A program made the translations under genes and the position numbers. Of a stretch of 64,000 nucleotides of DNA, positions 36,060 through 48,241 are shown one piece after another (position 1 is the first letter of the stretch; every line of letters begins with the position of its first letter). The notes under the pieces were generated by a model, which was given only the letters and a program-made list of their open reading frames with translations, did not search any database and had not been told where the DNA came from. This stretch comes from Armillaria gallica. Lineage: Eukaryota > Basidiomycota > Agaricomycetes > Agaricales > Physalacriaceae. The stretch spans positions 5,332,001 to 5,396,000 of the forward strand of contig JBANDB010000002.1 in NCBI GenBank assembly GCA_037576215.1. The letters are read 5' to 3'.

Positions 36060-37751
36060 ATACCATTCAAGATGGAACCGCTTTGACAGGTGATCCTTCA
36101 GAGACCTCGTACGCGTGTTGCATTCGCTACATTTCTCCCTAGGGAGTACCATATCATGTTGTAGCTATGCAGAGATCGTCAATGCAAGGCACTTTCTCGA
36201 TGCATTCTAGACCTCCAGACCAGTCCATCGCAGACTGCGATAGCAAGAAACGTTGGCAACAAGTGCTAAGGGACATTAACCATGACGAGTGAAGAAACAC
36301 ACCCATAAAGGATACGAACCGTAAAAGGACTGCTGTGTTGCATCAATAGAGAAGTCGGAATATATCATCTGGTTCAAGGAGGCAAACGTAGATGAGTACT
36401 TTTCCAGGTGCATAGGTGCATATGACTCTACTTGGGGTCTCGCCGTCTCTGTCGGAAAGAAGATACAAGTAGAATTAGAACAAGTAAGCGGTAGAAAGAT
36501 TCTCCATTGCCGCTGGAAGAGAACTTTGCACTCCTGACAATTGACTAGTTCACATCGGTCAGGGTGCGTGGGGACCCTTTAGTAAAGCCGACAGAATTTG
36601 TTGGGTTCAAGAAAAGCTTTGTCCGTTATCTTCGTATTATCGCAAATTTTTGATTGACCCGGAATAGATGCTTACCAGGAGCGAATTGAGTGTTTGCCGA
36701 TCATGACGACATGCTCGCTTTTTGTAAACCAAAATTATTTTGAGAATCGATAGTTAGATTGGTGTTTGGCCATGCAGAGTTTGAGAATCAGTTGGCTTGA
36801 TAGGGTTTAGGTCATCTACATGCAGGAAATGTCACTAAATGCCAGCAGAAGGAGAAGGAGAAGAACGGAGTATATGTTTGCGCGGCACGATAGTCAAATT
36901 GCGGAACCTTTGGTATTCCCAAAGCTGTTTGCTTATCTTTACATGTAGTAACTGGAATCGTGAGTAGAAACAAAGAGCTTGAGCTTACGGGAAACGAGTT
37001 CAATGGAACGAGAAAGCGTGGGCGTGCATATAATGCGTCGTGCGAGCGAAAGATAGTAGATGTCATCGAAGCGCTATCGACGACCAGTTCTCGCAGTCTG
37101 TTGTCGATGCGGGTATTTCGTTCAGCCTCTACTATCCTTCTCACGTCTTTGAAACCGAATACAAGTCCTGCATCACAGGACCTTGAGTACCTGAAGTAGA
37201 CGTGAATGAGTTGGAGCTATGGACATGACAAGAGACGAGCCGAGCACCATTACACTTTCACAGAAGTGATATCCTGGTGTTACCTTCGGGGCGATCCAGA
37301 GAAATTGAAGGAGTCCGTGTCAGAAAACGACAACTGCGACAGCTTATGAACGTTGAACGTCCTAGGACGTTATCATTGGTTTCACCACTGAGAAGGAATT
37401 TGGACACGCACCAGCTGCAGGGAGTACCCCGCCAATGTCTTCGTCGACTCTCATCGCCAAGGACCTTGCCCAACGCTGCCCTCAATTACTTGTCTTCTCA
37501 ACACGGGTGGCAGGAATGTCGTCGACATCTGATGGTGACGATTAGCGATGACGGTCATAGCCGGAGCCGCGTTTGCCATCATTTTGTACCTCTTCCACCA
37601 ACGTTCACCACATGTACAATCGCCCTTGCTGCCGCATACATTCACATTTTTGGGCACATGTTAAATAATAGTTGACAAGGATCTCGAACCACGATGCCCT
37701 GACCTGGGAAAACATGGATAACGAGGGAAATATTCCTCACCTCTATCTACC
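36060..37751. other. Long spacer with one possible orphan exon
   Basis: Minus-strand 36990-37190 reads LVFGFKDVRRIVEAERNTRI and continues RLRELVVDSASMTSTIFRSH. It is preceded by a TGCAG acceptor and followed by a GTAAGC donor, so an exon of an unrecognised minus-strand gene is possible. No full gene chain could be built. The rest shows nothing clear. Confidence 0.35.
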
Positions 37752-40092
37752 ATGGCGACGTCTGCGACTCTTACGACCACCCAGCTGCCTCATTTTCGTA
37801 GCCTCCTCGAAGAGTGGCTAGCAAAGCAGCCCCCAGCGACAGGGTTCAGTGTGCCATTCGAAGACATCGCCAAAACACCGAGAGTCAGCAAGGACGTCGT
37901 CGTCGCATTTCGAACGCGTCATCCGCTACCTGGAGAAGCTGTGGGCAAGTTCCAATCGACACCTGCCGACGGGGAGGATGACGTCCCAGTCGAGGTATGC
38001 ATAGGCATCACCGTCAAGAGCGCTGAACCGGGTGTCTTTGTTGCTCATGTACCTGGAATGAAGGTGTGTTCTCAGTTTTCTTGCTGGTAATAGTCCTGAT
38101 GCCTAACAACTTTGGGAAGTGGTCTGGATTTACGCTCACGCACAAGGAGTACATCGCCGACCTCGCCTTTGGGCCGGATACGACAAATGAAGAAGTATAT
38201 CAACGAACTGTCGTTGCTAATGACGTGTGTCCACTTTTGCGAAGCCTCATGGCACGGTCAAGTCTGTTTTTAGGTCAGGGAAACTGGCATCTTCTCGCTT
38301 TCTGCACTACGGGCCCGTTATAACTATCACCCAACGGGACAAAAACCTAATTGTTTTAGTGGAGAACTTCTTTATCGCGTCAGGAAGTTTTTTTGGGCCT
38401 GGGACATGATAAGGAGCTTTGAGATGTCAGTTTCCGGACCTAATTAACTCACCGACCCTGTCTTGATGCATTTGTTCTTGCGTTCTAAGAATCCTCACTG
38501 ACAACATGTACAGCTCCTCCATCTGGCACTATCCGGTGGCGTCGGATGTATTCTCGCTTACGGTCAAACAAGCAGTGGAAAAACGTACACCATGGAGGGA
38601 ATTGAGTCTCGTATCGCGCGAGATCTTTTTGACGCCGCTCGTGTCGTCGGCAACCGCCTTTCTTACGGCCAAAACGAAGCAGATTTTTTCGAGTTCAGCG
38701 TGACGTTCTTGGAACTCCAGGGGAAACACGCGACGGATTTAGTTGAGCCGAGCGACAAGGTAGACGCGTCGGGAAATGTTGTGCGCAAGGACGTCGCCAT
38801 CCACGAGGACAAAGCTGGGAATGTTAAGCCGAGGCTTATCTCCACGATCGTCCGCACGTCTACGGAGCTGGAAGAGCTTATCACGTCTTCTCTGTCGCAT
38901 CGGCGCACTAGTGCTACCCTCAGAAATGCAGCTAGTAGCCGCAGTCATGCTGTTCTCACCATTCATGTCAAGAACAAGTCTTTACCGTATGCCGAAGATG
39001 GACGACTTATCCTCGTCGAGTAAGCTACATTGGCTGACATCACATGAAAGCAATCACTAATTCTTACCCAAGTTTAGCGGGGAGTGAACGGTACGAGGAC
39101 TCCAAAGCCCACGACAAGCAGCGCATGAAAGAATCCCGCGAGAACAATGAAAGCCTAATGAATCTCAAAGAGTCTGTTCGCGCCAAAGCCAAGATGGCGG
39201 CGGAAGACGGATTTGTGCATATCCCCTGGCGTTCGAACAAGCTAACCATGTTGCTTAAACCTATCTTTGACGTTGAATCCCGTCAGCCGTCATCATCGCG
39301 CATGTCTCCCCACACATCCAAGATAGTATTCATAGCACCAACACGCTCTCATATGCAACTCCATTCCGCACAGTACCCGCCAAACCGCGCGGACCTCTTG
39401 CGTATGATTCCGAAGATCCGCGTACTTGGGACCGGGCGCAGACGCACGCATGGCTAACCAGCGAGTTTGTAAAACACGCCGTTGCGGAGAAGGTCCAGGA
39501 GGAGAAGGCAGACTTTGTTGCGAATGCGCTCGCTTCCCTGAACGAACGTTTGGATCTGGGGCTGGATATCGACAAAGTATGTCCTGAGGGGTACACTGCT
39601 AGGAATCTTGGTGCACTATATACAACGGAATTCGTCGAACGTTGTCTAGCTGCGCGGACAGAAAGGACTGGAGATATGGGAATACTCAAGAACAGGGCCG
39701 CAGAAGTTATTGGACAGTTGTTCTACCTGATAATGAGCGCCAAGACCAGGACAAGGACCCAGATCATGAAGACCCGGAAGAAGGTCAAGATGCAAGCCTA
39801 TGGCAAGTTTTTCGTCGTCCGTGCGTTCACACTAACGTGTGAACTTTCAGGCGAGGCACCGAAACGGGCCGTAGGGTACGAGGACGAGGATGATGACCCT
39901 ATGGTGATGATTGACGCTATGGAATATCATACCCTAGAAAAGTGGGACACGACTATAGCTGCTGCGATCGCGAAAGCTGTCGAAGAGAAGACTGATGTAC
40001 CTGAAGCCCATTCAAATGCGACTAAGGGCTTGATGGAGGCATGGAGGGTGGACGTGGCTCGGCGGCAGTCTGAGAGCAAAGCTCCAATATAG
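37752..40092 (+). CDS. Kinesin motor protein, with two apparent frameshifts
   Basis: The N-terminus is non-motor (MATSATLTTTQLPHFRSLLE). Motor motifs follow: IADLAFGPDTTNEEVYQR, LSGGVGCILAYGQTSSGKT (P-loop), NAASSRSHAVLTIH (switch I), LILVDLAGSE (switch II) and PWRSNKLTMLLK. After this the frame breaks near 39283 and resumes as VIIAHVSP...STNTLSYATPF. The C-terminal part has CPEGYTARNLGALYTTEFVE, then breaks again near 39728 and resumes as PDNERQDQDKDPDHEDPEE, joined by an intron to GEAPKRAVGYEDEDDD. One added C in a short C run repairs each break. An intron of about 289 nt (38224-38512) interrupts the motor before the P-loop. Subfamily is not assigned; the acidic, SAM-like C-terminus is unusual. 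Confidence 0.88.
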
Positions 40093-41087
40093 TACATGCA
40101 GTGCGAACGGCCGCAACACTGAACGGCGCCATCCCACCGCAAATCACTTTTATTTGTAACAACCGTAACCTTTTTATCAGAATCACGGGGAATTTTCACA
40201 TTTGGGTGTCTATCGCTTTCACTCGTGGTATTCTAGTCCTGTGGTCCATTCGTTCTTGGGCATATAGCGCGGGAGAATCTGCTAAACCCAATCGCCGCGC
40301 GACATGCAGATCCGGAGGATTTTCCAATGTGAGGCTTTTTATCCCCCGTTAGACTGTACTAGTGGTCGTGTGCTTATTCCACGCGTAGGAATTATACTAG
40401 TCCCCAAAAGTCTTGCGGGGCCGCCATCACCGTTTACCTACGTCGAAACAACTTGTCAAAACCTGGAAATGCAGGGTACCTGGGGTATCGCCTGATTTTG
40501 TCACGACCTTGAGGCTTATACTGTTTAAGCAGTCAAGCAGTCTCATTTATCGCAGTAATGAATCACGGACAGCAAGCCCTTGTAGGACGGCCATTCACAT
40601 GCTCCATGGAGGAGATTTCGCCAAGTCAAGTACAGAAATATCGAACGCCACAATAGCGGTAGCCGGAGCGAAAAGTAGGCACCTAGATAGAACACAGCCA
40701 CCGGACTTTCGCATGTGAAAGCTAGTCGATCATCGATCCGTCATTTCTTTGCGGCGGTGGGGCAATTTACTCTTCCTATTTCACTGTTCAAGTGACTGAA
40801 TGTCTTGGGATTTAGGGTACATGGTAAGCAATTCATTAGTCAAATCCTATATCAAGTATCTCATCTCGGTATTAATAGATTTGCCGTAGGTCATAACGCG
40901 AATAGAACAGATCAAAATTTGTCGAACCCGACAAGCGAAAGAGTTATCGGAGTCTTACCGCTGCCCCACAGCTCTAGCCAGACTGCCGGAGGCTGTCGAA
41001 TGTGGAACGCATCATTTTCCCTGACCTACGTTGCGCTGTTTTTGATCGTGTACGCTGCACCCGACTCGGCTTTAATTCTGCCTTTTC
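40093..41087. other. Intergenic region, nothing recognised
   Basis: 3' flank of the kinesin and promoter region of the P450. Short ORFs show no motifs, and no repeat or RNA gene was identified. Confidence 0.5.
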
Positions 41088-43347
41088 ATGAGCCAGAATT
41101 TCAGTCAACTCTTTCTTCACCCAACCATCATCATCATGTCTCTGTCCGCTTTGCAAGAATTGCCTCCTTCCTTCAACCTCGCTGATGTCTCTGTGACTGC
41201 TGCTGCTGCCGGAGCGGTAAGTCCTCGTCGATCTCCCACATCAGATGCAGCGCGTATAACAAATTTTCCAGGTAACAACTTTGTATCTCAATCGTCATGA
41301 GTATCGTGGAGACACCGCGGTCGCTGTTTGTGCCTTGACTTGGGCGTCGCTTTTCGGCACTGGCGTTTACAAGCAACTAGGCGTAAGCCAATCCTTGGGA
41401 ATAGCGACTAGTGGACTCGCATCATTCTTGGGAACGATGATTGTGCTTGCCGTTGCCTACCGCCTCTCGCCCCTACATCCACTCTGGCGCTTCCCTGGCC
41501 CCTTCCTTAACAAGATTACGTCGTTGAAGGCCATGCATATGGTGTCGACCGGTCACCGTTACCTGATCATCAAGGACCTGCATAAGAAGTACGGGAAATT
41601 CGTGCGGACAGGTATGTCTAGCTTCTTTCACGCTTCGTAGAGGGGATGCTAACATTCGACAGGTCCCAACACACTCTCCATTGCTTCTGTCGAAGCTGTC
41701 CACCCGATCTACACGACCGCCCAGAGTATGGACAAGAGTATGGCGTACCGCCCTGGACGTGCCCCCGTCGGAGGATTATTCTTCACCCCCGAAAGAAATT
41801 TGCACAATATTCGTAGGAAGGCGTGGGCTGGTGCTTTCAGTTCCAAGTCGTATGTTCATTTGCCCCCTTCTTGCTATGGGAGAATCCACAATCTATTTTA
41901 GGATTCCCAAGCTTCTCGCTGTCGTTGATAAGCGGACGAAGCAGATGATCAAGGTCATGGACAAGCGACGCAGTGCTGACGGTGTCATTGACATGTCTGA
42001 GATAATCCGTCACTGGGCATATGACTTGATGGTCAGGAAATGGATCCTCATTAGAGAGTTCTAAATGCTGACAGCATTTTCAGGCTGAGATGACTTTCGG
42101 TACAACCAGCGATGTCGTGCGTACTACTTACTCAGTTCTTCTTATTGTTATAGTTTTAACGATGTTTCGCAGGAACTTATGGCTAACGGTGACCCGGAGG
42201 ACGTTTCTGAGAATGCCCAGAACGCCACAGTTGTCTTCGAAGTGTAAGTCCATTCTACACGTCCGTTCGTTTTAAATGGACTTCAATCATTACTCTACAG
42301 TCTCGGTGAAGCTCCTTCCATCTTCGACATTGCATGGAACTTGCCCGCTTCTGATGAATTCCACGTTCTGGAAAGGACTGCCACGAAGCTCATGGATGTC
42401 CGTAAGCACATCACTGGTGACGATATTGCCTCGTACTTGGTGAGTTATTTTCTTCTGAGCGCTGTTACGGCCTCTTTATCCCGTTGTTTTAGCTTGGTGA
42501 GAAGGGTGGCGACCGTCTCGGTGATGAGGACCTCAATATTGACTCTGCCTTTGCTATTGCTGCCGGTGTGTACATGAAGCATCTTGCGGGATTTGTCTGA
42601 TCAATGAACGTCCCTGTAGGATCCGACACCACCGGCGGAACACTAACGATCCTTCTCTTCTACCTCCTCCGTGACCGCACTGTCTACAAGAAACTCCGTG
42701 ACGAACTTGATGCTCACTTTAACAGTGTCGACGAGATTGATGACCCTAAGGCTCTCCTCGAACTACCCTACCTCTACGGTGTCATCTGGGAAGGCCTGCG
42801 CCTCGGCACGCCGTTTGGTGGTCTACCTCGTGTTGTTGGCGAGGGAGGATCGATGATTGACGGTGAATTCATCCCCGAGGACATCATAGTGGTACGTTAC
42901 ATTGACTATCATGATGATGAGAAGAGTTCATCTCAAGGTGCTATGTAGTCGGTTCCCCCATACACCCAACAGACGGACCCAGAGCACTTCTATCCCATGC
43001 CGATGGAATTCTTGCCTGAGAGATGGCAGCCGGAGGGTCTCGGTCCGGAGACCATCACCAAGAAGGACGCGATGCTGTGTTTCTCTTACGGTTCGTGTAT
43101 CGTTTTCATTGATTCAATAACGGGGTTGCTGATCAAGTTACGAAATTTGACAGGTGCATTCAGTTGCCTCGGCAAGGTCTTCGCCAACCAGGAACTCCAC
43201 CTCACCGTGGCCAAGTTGATGCTTGCTTATGATATGGACCTTCCGAAGTCCTTCGATCAGCAGAAGTTCATGGATGGTGTTCTCAACATGCGTACGACAC
43301 TCTTTGCCTATCCTCTGGCTATCACGGCCACTCCCCGAAACTTGTAA
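41088..43347 (+). CDS. Cytochrome P450 monooxygenase
   Basis: The start is ATG 41088 or, within the same frame, 41136 (MSLSALQELPPSFN). Two hydrophobic N-terminal segments (including LASFLGTMIVLAVAYRL) form the ER anchor, followed by the proline hinge HPLWRFPGPFLNK. The I-helix motif is AGSDTTGG, the K-helix ExxR is EGLRLG, the PERF-type segment is FLPERWQPEG, and the heme loop is FSYGAFSCLGKVFA with the ligand Cys. About ten short introns; the end is at 43347. All diagnostic residues are present, so the enzyme is probably functional. The clan was not assigned; the N-terminus resembles CYP families of secondary or xenobiotic metabolism. Confidence 0.95.
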
Positions 43348-43942
43348 TGGAAGAGAGCTCATTTAGATGTACAGTACCAATAATTGCCGCCGCTTATCTC
43401 ACCAGACCAAGTTGTCCAACTAATAGCATGTTTTATCTACTCACAACCCCTTCAATAACATAGACACTATGAAAATAAACGAGAGCGGCAATGTAGATTT
43501 GACGGAGGGGTAGTAACCATTGCTATGGCTTGCCAGCATGTGGACTGCTTAGCATGCTATGACGTTGTAAGTCTGATCCCGAAGGATCAGGCTGGTTCAG
43601 GATACATAAGGAAAACAAATCGGAGCATGTACATCTGCTCAGCGCTCATGGTTTACACTCGTAACGGCAACGGCCAAGAGACACCCACGGCCGTAGCATC
43701 ACTGAAGGGGAAATTAAAAGAAGCCTTCCGTGCCTCGGAATTATTTTTTCTAGGATCGTCTTGTACAATAATTTGTCTACATGTGTTGTCGCTCAGAATA
43801 CAATGATCCTCCGCCCCCACTGTTCACGTTCACGGGCAAGTAAAAGGCAGAAAACCTATTGCTGTCGGACGCACGATTTGGTGTTCCTATGGACCCAGAT
43901 GTGCGGCCAGCCCTGATCTATTGCGGCTGAGGGTACGTTGAA
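43348..43942. other. Intergenic region between convergent genes
   Basis: 3' flanks of the P450 and ATP23 genes. One 93-codon plus ORF (43525-43806) has no motifs. Nothing else seen. Confidence 0.5.
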
Positions 43943-44627
43943 TCAATACACCTCGTCAAATGGCCTGGTGTCCTTAAAACAACTCTCGAAGACTTCATTA
44001 ACGACCTTCCTCGCAGTCTCTTCGTTTGGGCATAGTGGATTCGCTGCCAACGACCCAATTGCTCGTCTCCTCACACACTCCTGGTGCTGACCTGCCACCC
44101 CAAAGACCCCCCTCGCCAACTCACTGGCATACCGGCAATCCCCACTCAAACTGTTCGCCCGTATTTCCGAACACGCCTGGTGCCGCAGATTCGACCAGTC
44201 CACGTTAAATTTACAGTCGTCGTACATGTGGATGAGCTCATGAGCCATGGTGCGCTCCATATGTCTCCGACTGTAAAAATTAGACGCGCAGAGGATAATG
44301 GCACCACGCTCAGGGTCATATCCTCCTGCGCGCGTCTGGTTGCAGGGACCACAGATGAGATTGCGGGCTGGGACGCGACAGCCGCTGAGGGCAAGGTGCT
44401 GGAGCATGAAGGTCACGACGGGTGAATTATCGATCAGCCATTGCTTGTTTTTTTCGCAACGCGCAATATCACGGGCTTGCCGTGATGAGGAAGGAATGCC
44501 GGTGGTCAAACCGATTCCGGTCATTTCACTTGCCCAATTGCGCCATCGTTCAAAGGCAGACGAAGAGTCGGAAGTACTGTTCTGTGAAGTTGACGCGGAA
44601 GGCTTGGGCCCACTTTCTGAGTCCATG
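43943..44627 (-). CDS. ATP23: Mitochondrial inner membrane metalloprotease ATP23
   Basis: A single exon from ATG 44627 (MDSESGPKPSASTSQ) to 43943, 228 residues. Family features: FMLQHLALSGC, the CxxC pair ICGPCNQTRAGGYDPERG, IILCASNF, the zinc-protease motif MAHELIHMYDDC near residue 129, DWSNLRHQACSEIRANSLSG and FESCFKDTRPFD. In yeast Atp23 matures Atp6 and helps assemble the F0 sector of ATP synthase, and degrades Ups1; it sits in the intermembrane space. The conserved Cys residues support disulfide-dependent import. The HExxH residues are intact. An upstream in-frame extension exists, but the ATG at 44627 fits the family length. Confidence 0.95.
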
Positions 44628-46023
44628 ATAGCTCTAAAATCGACGATATAATGACAAGCAACATGAATATTTGACAGTACGTACATCTATCCACGGGTCT
44701 CTCTTAGTAGGCCAAGGATCTGTGTGCTGACCAGTGTTGGCGAGGAAGCCGGCTTAAGGCAGAAATTGTTACGTAATACCCAGCAATATATGTTCAAAAA
44801 TTCAGATATATCTCACGATATCGGCTTGATGGCGGCATTTTCGGCACAGTGCAGCCGGTTCATCGATGGATCGGATTACAAAGACTGACATAATTTGATG
44901 GCCGCGAGCCGGCACCAATTTCAAAATTAGCTTACTGGTGGCAAGATCGGCATGTGGCCCCCAATTGAATTCAGCGCCTCAGTACTTGCGCCTGTGACCG
45001 GTTTATATTGGATAGAGCCCCTGTTAATTTTGAAACGGTTCGGGTGTAGAATCTTATAAAATCTTCAGTGTGCAGCCAGGTTACCATCAAATTAGTACGA
45101 ACTGAGTTCAATTGTAAGTGACACAATCATTTTTAGAGAAGGGACAATTAAAAATAGCGACTATGTCATCATTTTCGGAGATGACATAATTTGATGGCTA
45201 TCAACGGCAAAGTCTCGGAATCGCTCGGCTCAGCATTCCGTCGGGCTCGCTTCTGAACCGTTCAGATTTTGCTGCTATATCTGCCATTGTGTTGGCCAGT
45301 ACTCCGCATACATCTGATCAAATGCCGTGTAGCTGTCCATTGCAAGGCGTCCTAAGATCTCTCTGAATAGCCTGGTATGTACCATTATTCAATGTACCCG
45401 ATGCCGGGTTCGATCCAATAATGTAATAGTAAGTGTGGTCTAAAAATAAACTGCTCTGCATCACTCGAATAATTCGTAGTCTCCTGTGCGCGTGAATTCT
45501 TCGAGGACATTTAGATGGATGTCCCGTTAGATTCAATGTTGCAACAGCTTGCAAGTAAAATGCCATATTTCGGCCGCAAGCTCTAATATACATTTTCCTT
45601 TTTATGTGAGCGTCCTAATACCTAGAAAGCAACAACAAAAGCGAGCAACAGTCCGAAGCAATAGGTACAGGGTAAGTAACGATAAAACTACATTATAAGT
45701 AAGGTGTGTGATAAAGTGGAGGGGTAATAAAGATGCAATGTCTAATTGTACAAGTCCGAATGCGTAGTAGTCCATAGTCCATGGTTCTAATGCGAAGGTA
45801 TCGTCAAAATCGTCAAGGAGCGTGAAGGTACGACCAGGCGTATCCGAAGAGTAAGAAATGTCCAAAAAAGTCCGGGTCCGAGTGTGTAACAACAAATGTT
45901 CGAGTCCAAAACAAAACATGTCCTTGATTACAATGTCCATGCAATGGGCAATGTCCTTTTAAGTGTCCTCATAAATGTCCAAGAGGGAGGGATTAGCATC
46001 CTCGTACGTCGAGAGATTGAATC
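44628..46023. other. Intergenic region with short dispersed repeats and a GTCC-rich tract
   Basis: This holds the motif TAATTTGATGG three times within 310 bp (44887, 45183 direct; 45083 inverted) and a GTCC-rich stretch at 45748-45984. No convincing gene was found; the 112-codon minus ORF at 45602-45940 overlaps the GTCC-rich tract. Confidence 0.5.
45748..45984. repeat. GTCC-rich tract
   Basis: Twelve GTCC tetramers occur on the plus strand in about 235 nt, mostly as AATGTCC, AAGTCC or AGTCC. On the transcribed strand of the adjacent gene these are GGACAT/GGACTT. The tract begins about 40 nt past the transcription factor stop codon and so would lie in its 3' UTR or just beyond. Confidence 0.65.
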
Positions 46024-48241
46024 CTATACTTCCAGCCTCTTCTGGATTTTCGCTATCGGAATACCTAGTTGAGATCGAAGGTTAGCATCAAGAAGCATAG
46101 GAAAGGGGTGAACATACCCAGGATAGGGAAACGGGAATGAAAATTGGTCATGGCGTATAGGATCGTACCAAGTTCGCTTCGCACATCAGAACTGTTCATG
46201 GGTGGCCATGCTGACTCCAAAGTATCGAGTTCTCGAACGATGATTTCGGCCGCTGATGTCCAACAAGTCTAAAAAATACCATGTAAGTGAACAACTTCCC
46301 ACCAGTATGGGAAACACTTACGCCAACTATGGGATCCAGAAAGTTAAAATCTGAATCCGTCATAGATTTAATAATCGAGGCGCAGGCTCTAGCAGCCCGA
46401 GAGGATCTATCATACGAGTGGGCATCGTCGCGGGCAAACGGCTGGTGGAGAATTATTATGGAAGCGTGCGCAAGGGTATGTACTGTGATTAAGATTTGTC
46501 TATCGTCAGGCATCGTTGCGTCCAGCGAATGTACTGGAGGAAGTGTTGATAAAAACCGCGTGATCGTAATCTCTAGCGCTCGTATCTGGTCTTGATTCAC
46601 CGGTGAGGGTTTTCCTACGCAGAGTAAATTTAGCATGACAATGATCATCATATGGAATAGAAACATCATACGAGAGTCCCACGCCCGAGACAGCTGGTCC
46701 GCGTGGGCGAAGAGGGTGGAGGCCTTTGCACGCAAGGTCTGCAGTGAGAAGCTCCCCGAGGCGACATCCCCATTCAAGAAACCGGCAATGGTGTGATATG
46801 GAGAGTTCGACTCAATATAACCCTGGCAAGTTTCGAGATCAGCATACGCGAAAAGAACGGAAAGTTTCAGGGTGCGGACCGAGTCATACTCCGCCATGTC
46901 TTGTGGCCAAGGGCACGTTATCGAGGTCCATGGATTTGATGCATCCGGTAGAACGGGAGGCTTCCTAAGCACAACCGACCAGCATCGATCTAGGTTGTAC
47001 ACTTGCCAGAACGCCAGAACACGCTCGCCCCGCCTAAGGTCAATCTTCTGCGGCTTGAGATCAAAAGACTCGGTGGAGTCGTTCATCCACTGATGAGGTT
47101 CTGGTGAGACATCCATGTGCAAGCCGACTTGGATCGCCAGGGCAGCCGCGGCGCTGGCGTGGTAACTTCCCTCCAACAGCCGCCCATTTGCGAGGAAATA
47201 CACAGACAGGAGGCACGAAGCTTGAATGATGTCCAAGACTTTATCGGCAAGCCTAAGGCCTTGCTGGTGCGCCTGGATTGCCTGGGTCAGGAAATGTTCC
47301 TCATGTTCGCAGAGGGGCTCAGGCCGCGAGACAAAACAGGCCCACAGATAGATAGCATTCATGAGGGCCGGATGGCGCTGTTCCGACATGGGCAGGTTGA
47401 GGCTATCCCTGAGGCTTCCCATGTGCACTTCAAAGCCGCACTGGTGACGATGAGGGGCGAAGAGATCCAAGCTAGATGTGACGCATCAGAGATCAGATTG
47501 GATGATGGCATGCATGACGCAACGACTTACAGGGCGGGTGCAAGGTCGAACGGGGCGGAAATCTGGGGCTCGTCGAAGAATATCTCAGAGGAAAAGGGAG
47601 TGGCTGAGGGAGATACGCCCTACGAGGATCAGAAACAGACATTAATGACAGACCTAGACTTACTGGTAAATTTGTCCATGGCCGTGGCGGTGAGCTAGTC
47701 GTCTCTAAGGCCCTCCGTGTCAAACTTACTCCGTAGACAAATTGACAAAGGTACTCACCAGAGGGGAAGGGGGAATGTGAGGCAGAGAACGAAGTACTGC
47801 CGGGAGAGCCCAACGAAGATGATGAGGACTCAGAATGATGATAGGCATGAGGGTCGTGCAGTGTGATGGCAGGCGATACATATTCCGGATCTTCGAGTTC
47901 CCGTATACGCAGCTCGAGCCGAGCTATTGTCTCCTTGAGAATCTGTGTCCGCGTCTTGCCCTTGCCATCATCATATTCACAGCAATCTGCCTTCTTAGCG
48001 CGCACACACTGCTGACACGCTGGTTTCGTGCCATCACATCTCTAGACGCGAAGTGATTAGATCCCGGAGCGCCCGGACGCAAAACAGAAGCGTACCATCT
48101 TTCGTTTCCTGGGGGGAGAGTCGATAAGAATTCCTGTCATATTGAAGAAGAGCCGAGCACTGACCTGCACCGTAGACACGCCTTGCCCCTTTGCAAGGCT
48201 CCCTGCGCACCACTACCCACCATTGCCGTCTTGTTGGCCAT
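46024..48241 (-). CDS. Zn2Cys6 fungal transcription factor
   Basis: The start MANKTAMVGSGAQGALQRGK is at 48241. Three short exons build the binuclear zinc cluster CLRC-RKRKMR-CDGTKPA-CQQ-C-VRAKKAD-C, with all six Cys at canonical spacing (C2C6C6C2C7C). A coiled-coil dimerisation segment follows (ETIARLELRIRELE). The large exon (46196-47470) is the fungal-specific transcription factor domain: LMNAIYLWACFVSRPEP, CLLSVYFLANGRLLEGSYH, ERVLAFWQVYNLDRCWSV and TLAHASIIILHQPFA. It ends FPILGIPIAKIQKRLEV, a common C-terminus in basidiomycete members. It acts in the nucleus; targets unknown. A frame continuing past 46024 to LLDIYEDT was judged a shadow because of splice phase. Confidence 0.93.

Noticed and set aside
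35961..36152. Minus-strand CxxC...HxxxxxH pattern suggesting a zinc finger
   Set aside because: The Cys-to-His gap is not that of a C2H2 finger, and the plus-strand two-exon gene explains the same DNA better.
37451..37657. Minus-strand peptide with NVCGSKGDCTCGE, metallothionein-like
   Set aside because: No in-frame ATG, and the Cys pattern stops after three Cys; most likely chance.
45602..45940. Minus-strand 112-codon ORF after the transcription factor
   Set aside because: It lies in the GTCC-rich tract, whose repeats bias composition; no motif and no start context.
46024..46060. Extension of the transcription factor to YEDANPSLLDIYEDT
   Set aside because: Splice phase of the last intron puts the frame into IPIAKIQKRLEV, the usual C-terminus for the family.
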